Source: JBCBCP01 sp038530575 (lineage in GTDB: Bacteria; Pseudomonadota; Alphaproteobacteria; Rhodobacterales; Rhodobacteraceae). Taken from it: a DNA stretch of 64,000 nt. The notes beneath the pieces are model-generated. The model had not been told where the DNA came from and ran no database searches. It saw nothing but the letters and a program-made list of their open reading frames with translations. The stretch is taken from assembly GCA_038530575.1 (NCBI GenBank), contig JBCBCP010000003.1:77279-141278 (forward strand), in the 5' to 3' direction. Of the stretch, positions 16,877 through 24,806 are shown in pieces; position 1 is the first letter of the stretch; each line of letters opens with the position of its first letter. A program made the position numbers and the translations under genes.

Positions 16877-16893
16877 CTGGGGCAGCGCCCCAG
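16877..16893 (+). other. strong intercistronic hairpin
   Basis: CTGGGGC and GCCCCAG pair perfectly around an AGC loop, 10 bp after the stop of the third racemase-family gene. There is no T-run, so complete termination is unlikely. It could protect the upstream transcript or reduce downstream expression. The flanking sequence resembles 28231-28276 and the reverse of 60306-60350, suggesting a dispersed repeat. Confidence 0.5.
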
Positions 16894-16919
16894 TCCGCGC
16901 CCGCAAACAGGAGACACCC

Positions 16920-18194
16920 ATGACCACACAAGCTGATTGGATCACCCGCGCCCACGCTGTCCTGCCCGGGGGCGGCTTCGGCAATTTCGACCCGAATGTC
17001 GTCATCGCGCGGGGGCAGGGCGCGCGTGTCTGGGACGAGGACGGCACCGAATATGTCGACTACCTGATCGGCTCCGGCCCCATGCTGCTGGGCCACGGCC
17101 ATCCCGAAGTGCTGGACGCGGTCGCGGCGCAGATGCCCAAGGGCATGACCTTCTTTGCCTCCAATTCCGCGGGCATCGAGCTGGCCGAAAAGATCGTCGA
17201 AGCGGTCCCCTGCGCCGAACAGGTCCGCTACGTGTCCTCAGGCGGAGAAGCGGACATGTACGCCATCCGCCTCGCCCGCGCGTTCACCGGGCGGGACAAG
17301 ATCATCAAATGCGAGGGCGGCTATCACGGCATGTCCGCCGAGGCGCAGATGTCGCTGGCGCCTGATCGTCTGGTGAACTTTCCACAAGCCGTGCCCGACA
17401 GTGCCGGGATCCCCCAATCTGTTGCCGAAGAGATGCTGATCGCCCCCTTTAACGACATTCAATATGTCGAGGGGCTGCTGGATGAATACGCCGGACAGGT
17501 CGCTGCCGTCATGGTCGAGCCGCTGCAGCGCATTGTCCCACCCGAGCCGGGCTATCTCGAGGCGCTGCGGGCGGCCTGCACCAAGCGTGGCGTGCTTTTG
17601 ATCTTTGACGAAATCGTCACCGGCTTCCGCCTTGCCTATGGCGGCGCGCAGGAAGCCTACGGCGTCGTGCCCGATATCGCGACGCTGGGCAAGATCACTG
17701 GCGGGGGCTTCCCGCTTGCCGCCACCGTCGCCAGCGCCGACATCATGGCCCATTTCGACAAGGCCGCCGTGGGGGCGGACAAGTGGCTCATGCAGCTTGG
17801 CACCCTTTCGGGCAATCCCGTTGCTGCCGTCGCGGGCCTCAAGACGATGGAAGTCCTCGCCCGCCCCGGCACCTACGACACCCTGCGCGGTTATGGAGAG
17901 CGGCTGCAAAAGATGCACAGCGATGCGCTGGACGCGCACGGCATCCCGCATCGCATCGTCGGTGACCCAACCCTTTTTGACATTGTCTTCACCGGCACAG
18001 ATGTGCGCGACTATCGCGGGACCAAGGCCGCCGATCACGCCCGAAATGCGCATTACAACAAGGTTCTGCGCGCGCATGGCGTCTTCAAATCGCCAGGCAA
18101 GATGTACCCTTGCCTTGCACTGACCGAAGCGGACTTCGCCCTGACCGAAGCCGCGATCAACGCCGCGGCAGAGGCCATCGCAAGCGCGGCCTAG
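16920..18194 (+). CDS. class III aminotransferase (glutamate-1-semialdehyde-aminomutase-like)
   Basis: This 424-residue PLP enzyme of fold type I has its Schiff-base lysine at K258 (IATLGKITGGGFPLAA) and the cofactor-binding aspartate at D230 (LLIFDEIVTGFR). SSGGEADMYAIRLAR holds the phosphate-binding loop. It resembles HemL, but nothing here belongs to heme synthesis and such relatives are common in catabolic clusters. It probably moves an amino group from a non-alpha amine to a keto acid, or acts as an aminomutase on a pathway intermediate. An adequate ribosome binding site (CAGGAGAC) precedes the ATG. Confidence 0.88.
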   Translation: MTTQADWITRAHAVLPGGGFGNFDPNVVIARGQGARVWDEDGTEYVDYLIGSGPMLLGHGHPEVLDAVAAQMPKGMTFFASNSAGIELAEKIVEAVPCAEQVRYVSSGGEADMYAIRLARAFTGRDKIIKCEGGYHGMSAEAQMSLAPDRLVNFPQAVPDSAGIPQSVAEEMLIAPFNDIQYVEGLLDEYAGQVAAVMVEPLQRIVPPEPGYLEALRAACTKRGVLLIFDEIVTGFRLAYGGAQEAYGVVPDIATLGKITGGGFPLAATVASADIMAHFDKAAVGADKWLMQLGTLSGNPVAAVAGLKTMEVLARPGTYDTLRGYGERLQKMHSDALDAHGIPHRIVGDPTLFDIVFTGTDVRDYRGTKAADHARNAHYNKVLRAHGVFKSPGKMYPCLALTEADFALTEAAINAAAEAIASAA

Positions 18195-18264
18195 CCCGTC
18201 TTCGCAGTTCGCTAATACCTTCCCCGAAGGACGGCTCCGTCAAAGTCGCCGAACGCGGCCCCTC

Positions 18265-18308
18265 TTGGCATGCCCCGTGCCCTGCGCTAGCTTGCCGCAG
18301 GGACGGGG
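18265..18308 (+). promoter_or_regulatory. promoter with overlapping inverted repeat, upstream of the TRAP operon
   Basis: TTGGCA (18265-18270) and TAGCTT (18288-18293) are 17 bp apart and form a good -35/-10 pair. An imperfect inverted repeat, CCCCGTgCCCTGCG (18273-18286) and CGCAGGGACGGGG (18296-18308), brackets the -10. A repressor on this repeat would block the promoter, or the repeat could fold in the transcript. It suggests the TRAP genes have their own control besides the upstream operon. Confidence 0.5.
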
Positions 18309-18338
18309 GACAACACCCCGCCAACAGGGAGAGACAAG

Positions 18339-19355
18339 ATGAACAAGATTGCACTGGGCGCCGTTGCAGGCACCCTTTCCTTTGCCTTCGCACTCGAGGC
18401 CGCCGCCACCGAATGGAACGTCTCCGTCTGGGGCAAGCGCCGCGCCTTCACCGAGCACATCGAAAAGCTGGCCGAGCTGGTGTCGGAAAAGACCAATGGC
18501 GAGTTCACCATGAATGTCAGCTATGGCGGCCTGTCGAAGAACCGCGAAAACCTCGATGGCATCTCCATCGGCGCCTTCGAGATGGCCCAGTTCTGCGCAG
18601 GCTATCACCGCGACAAGAACCGCGTGATCACCGTGCTTGAGCTGCCCTTCCTCGGCGTCGAAAACCTCGAGCAAGAAGTCGCCGTGGCTCGGGCCGTCTA
18701 CGCGCACCCCGCCGCGGTCGAGGAAATGGCGCAGTGGAACGCCAAGCTGCTGATGACCTCGCCCATGCCGCAATACAACCTTGTTGGTACAGGTGAGCCG
18801 AAGACAACCCTCGCCGAGATGGCCGGCATGCGCGTGCGCGCCACGGGCGGCATCGGCAACGCATTCAAGGCTGTTGGCGCCGTGCCGACCTCCGTGACCG
18901 CGACCGAAGCCTACCAGGCAATGGAATCAGGCGTTGTGGACACTGTGGCCTTTGCCCAGCACGCGCACCTGTCCTTTGGCACGATCAACCAGGCCGACTG
19001 GTGGACGGCGAACCTGAACCCCGGCACGGTGAACTGCCCCGTCGTGGTGAACATCGACGCCTATGAGGATCTGCCCGACGCGCACCGCAAGGCGCTGGAC
19101 GAGTCGGTGCCCGAGGCCATCGCGCATTACCTCAGCAACTACGCCGACCTGCTGCAGCGCTGGGACAGCGTTCTGGCCGAAAAGGGTGTCGCAAAGGTCG
19201 AAATCGCCCCCGAGGTGATCGCCGAATTCCGCGCCACCGCAGCGGACCCGATCCGCGACGCGTGGATCGCGGACATGGAAGCGCAGGGCCTGCCGGGCCA
19301 GGAGCTCTATGACCTTGTGGTGAAGGCGCTCGCCGACGCCAAGGGCGGCAGCTAA
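18339..19355 (+). CDS. dctP: TRAP transporter substrate-binding protein (DctP family)
   Basis: This 338-residue periplasmic binding protein of a TRAP transporter has an N-terminal signal peptide ending near AAAT-EWNV. DctP features include the GMRVRATGG segment, whose arginine region often binds a substrate carboxylate, and AYQAMESGVVDTVAF. It would deliver a carboxylate or zwitterion to the DctQM membrane part encoded next. The GGGAGAG ribosome binding site is good. The position after the aminotransferase makes it the likely uptake system for the island's substrate. Confidence 0.92.
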   Translation: MNKIALGAVAGTLSFAFALEAAATEWNVSVWGKRRAFTEHIEKLAELVSEKTNGEFTMNVSYGGLSKNRENLDGISIGAFEMAQFCAGYHRDKNRVITVLELPFLGVENLEQEVAVARAVYAHPAAVEEMAQWNAKLLMTSPMPQYNLVGTGEPKTTLAEMAGMRVRATGGIGNAFKAVGAVPTSVTATEAYQAMESGVVDTVAFAQHAHLSFGTINQADWWTANLNPGTVNCPVVVNIDAYEDLPDAHRKALDESVPEAIAHYLSNYADLLQRWDSVLAEKGVAKVEIAPEVIAEFRATAADPIRDAWIADMEAQGLPGQELYDLVVKALADAKGGS

Positions 19356-19366
19356 TCCGCCAAGGC

Positions 19367-19394
19367 CCCGCCCTGCCATTGGCGGTAGGGCGGG
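19367..19394 (+). other. nested stem-loop between dctP and dctQ
   Basis: CCCGCCCT (19367-19374) and AGGGCGGG (19387-19394) pair perfectly and enclose a small GCC-ATT-GGC hairpin. Stem-loops after binding-protein genes commonly protect the upstream mRNA, so that the binding protein is made in excess over the membrane subunits. That role here is inference. Confidence 0.55.
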
Positions 19395-19431
19395 ATTCAC
19401 CCCGCCACCCATCCGAAATTGGACCTGACCC

Positions 19432-20064
19432 ATGGCCACTTCCGCCACGGTGCTGGAGGACTCAACGCTTCTGTCGCGCCTTGATCGCGCGCTGCTGCCG
19501 GTTGAACGGTTCCTCGCACTCTGCTCCGGCCTTGCGGCCTTTTCCCTGATGTTTCTTGCGGCCTATTCGGTCGCCGCGCGGGAATTCTTTGAAACGCCCA
19601 TGCTGGGCTATGTCGATTATATCGAAGCCCTGATGCCGCTGATCGCGATCATGGGCGTCTCTTACGTCCAGCGCGACGGGATCCACATTCGCATGGACAT
19701 CCTTATCGGCGCGCTGCGGGGGCGCATCCTGTGGCTGCTCGAAGGCATTCTCGTCGTCCTGATGCTCCTGCTGATGCTCGGCCTGCTCGTCGGGGCCTAC
19801 TACCATTTCGACCGCAGCTTTGACTGTGCCCGCCCGTTCTGCTCACGCGACAGCTCAATCGACGTGTCGCTCCCCATTTGGCCGTCCAAGATCCTTGTGC
19901 CCATCGCCTTTGCGGTCCTGTGCCTGCGCCTCGTGCTGCAAAGCTGGGGCTACGGGCGCGCGTTCATCAAAAACCTAGACCGCCCTGTCGCTGTCCCCTT
20001 GATCCAGAGCGCCGCCGAGCAGGCCCGCGCGGAAGCCGAAAAGCTGGAGGGGGCCGATGGATAA
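19432..20064 (+). CDS. dctQ: TRAP transporter small permease (DctQ family)
   Basis: This 210-residue membrane protein has four predicted transmembrane segments, near residues 30-55, 65-85, 95-125 and 150-175. The DctQ pattern AAYSVAAREFFETPMLGYVDY is visible, as is YVQRDGIHIRMD between helices. It pairs with DctM in the membrane. The insert CARPFCSRDSSIDVSLPIWPSK before the last helix is of the kind seen in longer DctQ proteins. Its stop overlaps dctM by 8 bp. Confidence 0.92.
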   Translation: MATSATVLEDSTLLSRLDRALLPVERFLALCSGLAAFSLMFLAAYSVAAREFFETPMLGYVDYIEALMPLIAIMGVSYVQRDGIHIRMDILIGALRGRILWLLEGILVVLMLLLMLGLLVGAYYHFDRSFDCARPFCSRDSSIDVSLPIWPSKILVPIAFAVLCLRLVLQSWGYGRAFIKNLDRPVAVPLIQSAAEQARAEAEKLEGADG

Positions 20065-21487
20065 CATCACAATCGGCCTTTGGGTGACGGGCGGGATGCT
20101 CGTGCTTGTCTTCTCGGGCATGCGCGTGGCCTTTGCCGCCGCGCTTGCGGGCTTTGTCGGCATCTTGTGGATCTTCTGGGCGCGCGATGGCTACGCGCTG
20201 AACGAGTTCTTCTTCTGGAACGAACGGCGCGGCGTGCCCGATGGCGCGCTGGGCAAGACGATGCAGATCGCGGGGCAGGTGCCCCATTCCAAGGTCTCCG
20301 CCCACGCGCTGTCCCTCATCCCCACCTTCATCCTCATCGGCTACCTCGCCTACTACGCCAAGCTGACCACGGCTTTGTTCGAGGCCGCCAAACGCTGGAT
20401 CGCCTGGGTGCCGGGAGGCCTTGCCGTTTCAACCGTCTTTGCCACGGCGGGCTTTGCCGCAGTCTCCGGCGCGTCGGTCGCCACAGCGGCGGTCTTTGCC
20501 CGCATCGCCATCCCCGAAATGCTCAAGATCGGCTACAACAAGCAATTCGCCGCCGGTGTGGTCGCTGCGGGAGGCACTCTCGCGTCGCTCATACCGCCCT
20601 CGGCGATCCTCGTGATCTATGCGATCATCGTCGAAGCCGACGTCGGCTCGCTGCTGCTCGCGGGCTTCATCCCCGGCATGTTTTCGGCCTTTGTCTACGC
20701 GGTGCTGATCATCACTATCGCGCTGGTTTTCAAGAACGTCGGCCCGCCCGTGCGCGGCTTCACCCTGCGGCAGAAACTGGAATCCCTGCCGGGCGCGTTG
20801 CCCATCGTGGCGGTGGTCGTGATCATCATCTTCTTTGTCTACAACCCCTTTGGTGATGCGTGGGGCACGCCGACCGAAGGCGGGGCAGTCGGCGCGTTCA
20901 TCGTCTTTTGCATGGCGATGTATCGCGGCATGCGCTGGGGCGCGCTCAAGGACGCGCTGATCGAAACGGCCAAGCTCACGGTGATGATCTTTACCATCAT
21001 CTGGGGCGTGCTGATCTACGTGCGCTTTCTGGGCTTTGCCGATCTGCCGGGCGCGTTTTCGGACTGGATCACGGGGCTCGAATATTCACCCTGGCTGATC
21101 CTGATCTGTATCCTGCTGGCCTATGCGGTGCTGGGCATGTTCATGGATGCAATCGGCATGCTGCTGCTGACGCTGCCCGTGGTCTACCCCGCGGTCATGG
21201 CGCTGAACGGGGGCGAGTTTGTCTCTGCCGCTGACTCAGCGTTCGGCATGTCGGGGCCAATGTGTGCGATCTGGTTTGGGATCTTGGTGGTGAAAATGGC
21301 GGAGTTCTGTCTGATCACGCCGCCCATCGGCCTCAACTGCTTTGTGGTCGCAGGCGTGCGCGATGACCTTTCCGTGCAGGACGTGTTCAAGGGCGTGACC
21401 CCTTTCTTCATCGCCGATGCGATCACCATCGCCCTGCTGGTGGCCTTCCCTGCCATCGTGCTGTGGCTGCCAAGCCTTGCGGCCTAG
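20057..21487 (+). CDS. dctM: TRAP transporter large permease (DctM family)
   Basis: This 476-residue integral membrane transporter has about 12 hydrophobic segments. Typical DctM stretches are GVVAAGGTLASLIPPSAILVIYAI and MFMDAIGMLLLTLPVVYP, plus the late TPPIGLNCFVV. It couples sodium entry to uptake of the ligand delivered by DctP. It starts inside the end of dctQ (8-bp overlap) and closes the plus-strand catabolic arm. Confidence 0.94.
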   Translation: MDNITIGLWVTGGMLVLVFSGMRVAFAAALAGFVGILWIFWARDGYALNEFFFWNERRGVPDGALGKTMQIAGQVPHSKVSAHALSLIPTFILIGYLAYYAKLTTALFEAAKRWIAWVPGGLAVSTVFATAGFAAVSGASVATAAVFARIAIPEMLKIGYNKQFAAGVVAAGGTLASLIPPSAILVIYAIIVEADVGSLLLAGFIPGMFSAFVYAVLIITIALVFKNVGPPVRGFTLRQKLESLPGALPIVAVVVIIIFFVYNPFGDAWGTPTEGGAVGAFIVFCMAMYRGMRWGALKDALIETAKLTVMIFTIIWGVLIYVRFLGFADLPGAFSDWITGLEYSPWLILICILLAYAVLGMFMDAIGMLLLTLPVVYPAVMALNGGEFVSAADSAFGMSGPMCAIWFGILVVKMAEFCLITPPIGLNCFVVAGVRDDLSVQDVFKGVTPFFIADAITIALLVAFPAIVLWLPSLAA

Positions 21488-21550
21488 CCCTCTGGCACGC
21501 GCCCGCCCGCTGCGTTACATGGCTGCGGCCTGATAGCGAGAGGACGCCCG

Positions 21551-22534
21551 ATGCGCCTTGAACACCATGCCCGCCTGTCTGTGGCGCCGATGATGGACTG
21601 GACGGACCGGCATTGCCGGTTCCTGCACCGCCAGCTGTCGGCCAACGCGCTGCTTTACACTGAGATGGTTACCGCGCCCGCGCTGGTGCGGGGTGGGGCA
21701 CTGCACCTGCTGGACCATGACGTGGCCGAGCATCCCGTCGCATTGCAACTGGGCGGATCGGACCCGGCTGAACTGGCTGTGGCCGCACGGCTCGGCGCGC
21801 AGGCGGGCTATGCGGAGGTGAACCTGAACTGCGGCTGTCCCTCGGACCGGGTGCAATCGGGCACGTTCGGCGCGGTGCTGATGCGCAGCCCTGCCACCGT
21901 CGCGGCCTGTGTGCGCGCAATGCGCGACGCGGTGGACGTGCCGGTCACCGTCAAGTGCCGCATAGGCGTGGACGAACAAGACCCGGAGACCGTGCTGCCC
22001 GAGTTCCTGGCCCAGATCGTCGCTGCGGGATGCGAGCGGGTGACGATCCACGCGCGCAAGGCGTGGCTGCAGGGTCTGTCGCCCAAGGAAAACCGCGATA
22101 TCCCGCCGCTCGACTACGGCCTTGTGCAGCGCATGAAGGGGCTGTTTCCCAACCTGCACATCTCGATCAACGGCGGCATCGCATCGCTGGACGACGCGCT
22201 CGCGCTGCTGGACAGCGGCCTTGACGGGGTGATGATCGGCCGCGCCGCCTACCACCAGCCGGCGGACATTCTTGCGCAGGCCGACCGCCGCATCTGGGGG
22301 GGCGGGACAGACACCGCGCCCGAGGCGGCGGCGCGCGCGATGCTGCCCTATATCGAGGCGCATCTGAGCGCTGGGGGCCGCCTGCATCAGATCACGCGGC
22401 ATATGCTGGGTCTGTTCGCCGGTCGCCCCGGCGCGCGGGTCTGGCGGCGGACCCTGTCAGAAGGGGCCACGCGACCCGGTGCGGGGCCAGAGCTGGTCGA
22501 GACCGCGCTTGAGGCGCTCGCAGAGACCGTGTAG
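21551..22534 (+). CDS. dusA: tRNA-dihydrouridine(20/20a) synthase DusA
   Basis: This 327-residue FMN- and NADPH-dependent enzyme reduces uridines in the tRNA D-loop. The DusA start SVAPMMDWTDRHCRFLHR is clear, and the catalytic cysteine lies in NLNCGCPSDRVQSGTFGAVLM. The FMN phosphate site is near ISINGGI and VMIGRAAY. It is 63 bp after the TRAP operon and 9 bp before a TauE/SafE gene, so it belongs to a different functional group from the island. Confidence 0.95.
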   Translation: MRLEHHARLSVAPMMDWTDRHCRFLHRQLSANALLYTEMVTAPALVRGGALHLLDHDVAEHPVALQLGGSDPAELAVAARLGAQAGYAEVNLNCGCPSDRVQSGTFGAVLMRSPATVAACVRAMRDAVDVPVTVKCRIGVDEQDPETVLPEFLAQIVAAGCERVTIHARKAWLQGLSPKENRDIPPLDYGLVQRMKGLFPNLHISINGGIASLDDALALLDSGLDGVMIGRAAYHQPADILAQADRRIWGGGTDTAPEAAARAMLPYIEAHLSAGGRLHQITRHMLGLFAGRPGARVWRRTLSEGATRPGAGPELVETALEALAETV

Positions 22535-22543
22535 GGCGCGCCG

Positions 22544-23359
22544 ATGGATATTCTGATCGTGCAAATGCTGGCTTTGCTGGCGGTCATCGGAGCCTTTGCG
22601 GGCGTGCTTGCCGGGCTGCTAGGCGTTGGGGGCGGTATCGTGCTGGTTCCCGCGTTTTACTATGCGTTCCAGACGCTTGGCTATGATGGGCCGGGGCTCA
22701 TGCAGATGTGTCTGGCCACGTCATTGGCCACGATCATCGTGACCTCCATCCGCTCTGTGCTCAGCCACAACAAGAAGGGCGCGGTGGATTGGGACATTCT
22801 GCGCAGCTGGGCTCCGGGCATCGTGATCGGCGCGGTGATCGGGATGCTGATCGTGGCGCAGCTGCGCTCTGGCGTGCTGACGGCCATCTTTGGCGTGCTG
22901 GCGCTGATCGTTGGGCTGTATATGGGCTTTGGCCGCAGCCACTGGCGACTTGGCCCCGCGATGCCCATAGGGGCAGGGCGTGCGGCGCTGTCGCCGGGGG
23001 TTGGGTTCCTGTCCGTGCTGATGGGCATCGGCGGGGGCAGCTTTGGCGTGCCGCTGATGAGCCTGTATTCCGTACCGATCCACCGCGCTGTGGCCACGGC
23101 GGCGGGGTTTGGCGTGCTGATCGCCGTGCCATCGGTGATCGGATTTTTGATGGTCGATCAGCCCGCGCCGGTGCCGCCCCTGACGCTGGGCGCGGTGAAC
23201 GGGCCGGCCTTTCTGGTGGTGATCGCGATGACGCTGCTGACCACGCCGCTGGGCGTGCGGCTGGCGCATGCGATGGATCCCGGCCCGCTCAAGCGGGTCT
23301 TTGCGGTGTTTCTCGTGCTGGTGGCGCTGAACATGCTGCGCGCGGCGCTGTGGGGCTGA
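22544..23359 (+). CDS. TauE/SafE family sulfite/anion exporter
   Basis: This 271-residue protein has about eight hydrophobic segments and the two-repeat TauE/SafE pattern: GVLAGLLGVGGGIVLVPAF in the first half and SVLMGIGGGSFGVPLM in the second. Family members move sulfite, sulfoacetate or other organic anions out of the cell. It starts 9 bp after dusA and overlaps the next gene, whose GTG start lies inside its end. The substrate is unknown. Confidence 0.9.
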   Translation: MDILIVQMLALLAVIGAFAGVLAGLLGVGGGIVLVPAFYYAFQTLGYDGPGLMQMCLATSLATIIVTSIRSVLSHNKKGAVDWDILRSWAPGIVIGAVIGMLIVAQLRSGVLTAIFGVLALIVGLYMGFGRSHWRLGPAMPIGAGRAALSPGVGFLSVLMGIGGGSFGVPLMSLYSVPIHRAVATAAGFGVLIAVPSVIGFLMVDQPAPVPPLTLGAVNGPAFLVVIAMTLLTTPLGVRLAHAMDPGPLKRVFAVFLVLVALNMLRAALWG

Positions 23360-24105
23360 AGCAGGCCGGCTGGGCGCGGTTCGACGCCGAGCCTGCGACG
23401 CTGGACTGGGCCGCTGCTGCCGTGCCCGCAGCGCGCGCTGCGCTGGGTGACCCGGCTTTCGCGGACATGCACCAATGCGAGGGGACGTGGTTTGTTGGCC
23501 TCGATGCGCTGCCCAATGATGCGGCGGGGCGTGTCGGGGGTGGCCCTGCGCTGAGCGGGACCGCGATGCGTGCCGCGAAGGCGTTTGGCGGCTGGCCGGA
23601 CCTGCACCTTGCGCAGGTGTCGGTGACTTTTCCAGGCTATCCGCGCCCGAGAGCAGGCGAGACGGAGGGCGGCTTTCGCTACCGGCTCAAGCGCGACGCG
23701 GCGCATGTCGACGGGGTGCTGGGGGTCGGCAGCCCCAAGCGCCGCTTCGTGTCAGAGCCGCACCGCTGGATCCTTGGCATCGGCCTTGCGGGCAGCGATC
23801 CGCGCGCGGCACCGCTGACGGTTTGGGAGGGCAGCCACACCATTATGCAGCACACCTTCCGCCGCGCGCTCGAAGGGGTCGAGGCCCCCGAAAACGTCGA
23901 TGTGACAGAGGCTTACGTCGCCACCCGTGCACAGTGTTTCGAGCTTTGCAAACGGGTGCCCGTGCCATTGCAAACCGGCGAGGCGGCCCTGCTGCACCCC
24001 ATGACCCTGCACGGCGTGGCCCCGTGGGAACAGGGGGAGGGCGCACGGATGACGGCCTATTTCAGGCCGCCGGCCGTATCCATCGCGGATTGGCTGAAGG
24101 CCTAA
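23350..24105 (+). CDS. putative 2-oxoglutarate/Fe(II) dioxygenase-like protein
   Basis: This protein of about 251 residues lacks an ATG near its start. A GTG at 23350, overlapping the end of the TauE/SafE gene by 10 bp, is the best candidate. The segment LLHPMTLHGVAPW, followed about 14 residues later by ARMTAYFRP, resembles the distal His and the 2-oxoglutarate-binding Arg of phytanoyl-CoA-dioxygenase-like enzymes. An earlier HQCEGTWFVGLDALP could hold other ligands. I cannot place the H-x-D/E motif with certainty, so the function is tentative. Its stop shares bases with the stop of the convergent DUF1289 gene. Confidence 0.65.
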   Translation: MGLKQAGWARFDAEPATLDWAAAAVPAARAALGDPAFADMHQCEGTWFVGLDALPNDAAGRVGGGPALSGTAMRAAKAFGGWPDLHLAQVSVTFPGYPRPRAGETEGGFRYRLKRDAAHVDGVLGVGSPKRRFVSEPHRWILGIGLAGSDPRAAPLTVWEGSHTIMQHTFRRALEGVEAPENVDVTEAYVATRAQCFELCKRVPVPLQTGEAALLHPMTLHGVAPWEQGEGARMTAYFRPPAVSIADWLKA

Positions 24106-24332
24106 CGCGCCAGACGTGCGGCACGGCCACCGCGCCGGGTCTTGGGCGCGGCCTCGCGGCTTGGCAGCTCGTCCATGATCGCGCGGCGCGCCTCGGGGCT
24201 CAGGCGCGACCACATGCCGATCTCTTCTGCGCTGCGGGCGCAGCCTGTGCACAGCCCGGTTTCGGGATGCAGCACGCAGATCCGCACGCAGGGGCTTTCA
24301 ATCTCGGGCCGGGTCCAGACGGGGTCCGTCAT
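24102..24332 (-). CDS. DUF1289 domain protein
   Basis: This 76-residue protein has the DUF1289 pattern IESPCVRICVLHPETGLCTGCARSAEEIGMWSRL. Its cysteines (SPCVRIC, LCTGC) probably bind a metal or cluster. The function is not established. Its stop overlaps the convergent gene's stop by 4 bp, and it begins immediately after ruvX ends. Confidence 0.88.
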   Translation of the reverse strand: MTDPVWTRPEIESPCVRICVLHPETGLCTGCARSAEEIGMWSRLSPEARRAIMDELPSREAAPKTRRGGRAARLAR

Positions 24333-24806
24333 TCACGCTCTCCTCAACACTGCCAGCCGGTCCAGCAGTCCCTGCAGGATATAGGCCGCCGCGACGTGAT
24401 CAATGACCTCTGCGCGACGTCTGCGTGTCGTATCCGCCTCAAGCAGCGCTTTTTCCGCGGCAACCGTGCTCAGCCGTTCATCCCAAAAGCCGATGGGGCC
24501 GTCCCAACGCGCCGAAAAATTGCGGGCAAACGCGCGTGTCGACTGGCATCGCGGCCCCTCGCTGCCATCCATGTTGCGCGGCAGGCCAAGGACCAGACCC
24601 GTCACGCCCCGCGCGGCGATCAGCGCCTCCAGCGCCTCGGCGTCCTGCCCGAACTTGCGGCGCTTCACCGTCTCTAGCGGGGACGCCACGGCGCGGAATG
24701 TGTCCGACACTGCCACACCAATTGTCTTGGTGCCCAGATCGAGGCCCATGAGCGCGCCATGGGCAGGCAGGGCGGCGGCAAAGGCGTCCGCCTCGTCGAA
24801 GATCAC
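24333..24806 (-). CDS. ruvX: Holliday junction resolvase-like protein RuvX/YqgF
   Basis: This 157-residue RNase-H-fold protein of the YqgF family is implicated in 16S rRNA 5'-end maturation and in Holliday-junction resolution. Visible motifs are LMGLDLGTKTIGVAVSD with the first catalytic Asp, GLPRNMDGSEGPR, and the late WDERLSTVAAEKAL. Length is typical. Its start overlaps the ccmI stop by 4 bp, as part of a ccmI-ruvX-DUF1289 unit. Confidence 0.92.
   Translation of the reverse strand: MIFDEADAFAAALPAHGALMGLDLGTKTIGVAVSDTFRAVASPLETVKRRKFGQDAEALEALIAARGVTGLVLGLPRNMDGSEGPRCQSTRAFARNFSARWDGPIGFWDERLSTVAAEKALLEADTTRRRRAEVIDHVAAAYILQGLLDRLAVLRRA

Noticed and set aside
16920..18194. True HemL (glutamate-1-semialdehyde aminomutase)
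   Set aside because: Alphaproteobacteria make 5-aminolevulinate through HemA (ALAS), and the gene lies in a catabolic operon with a TRAP transporter.
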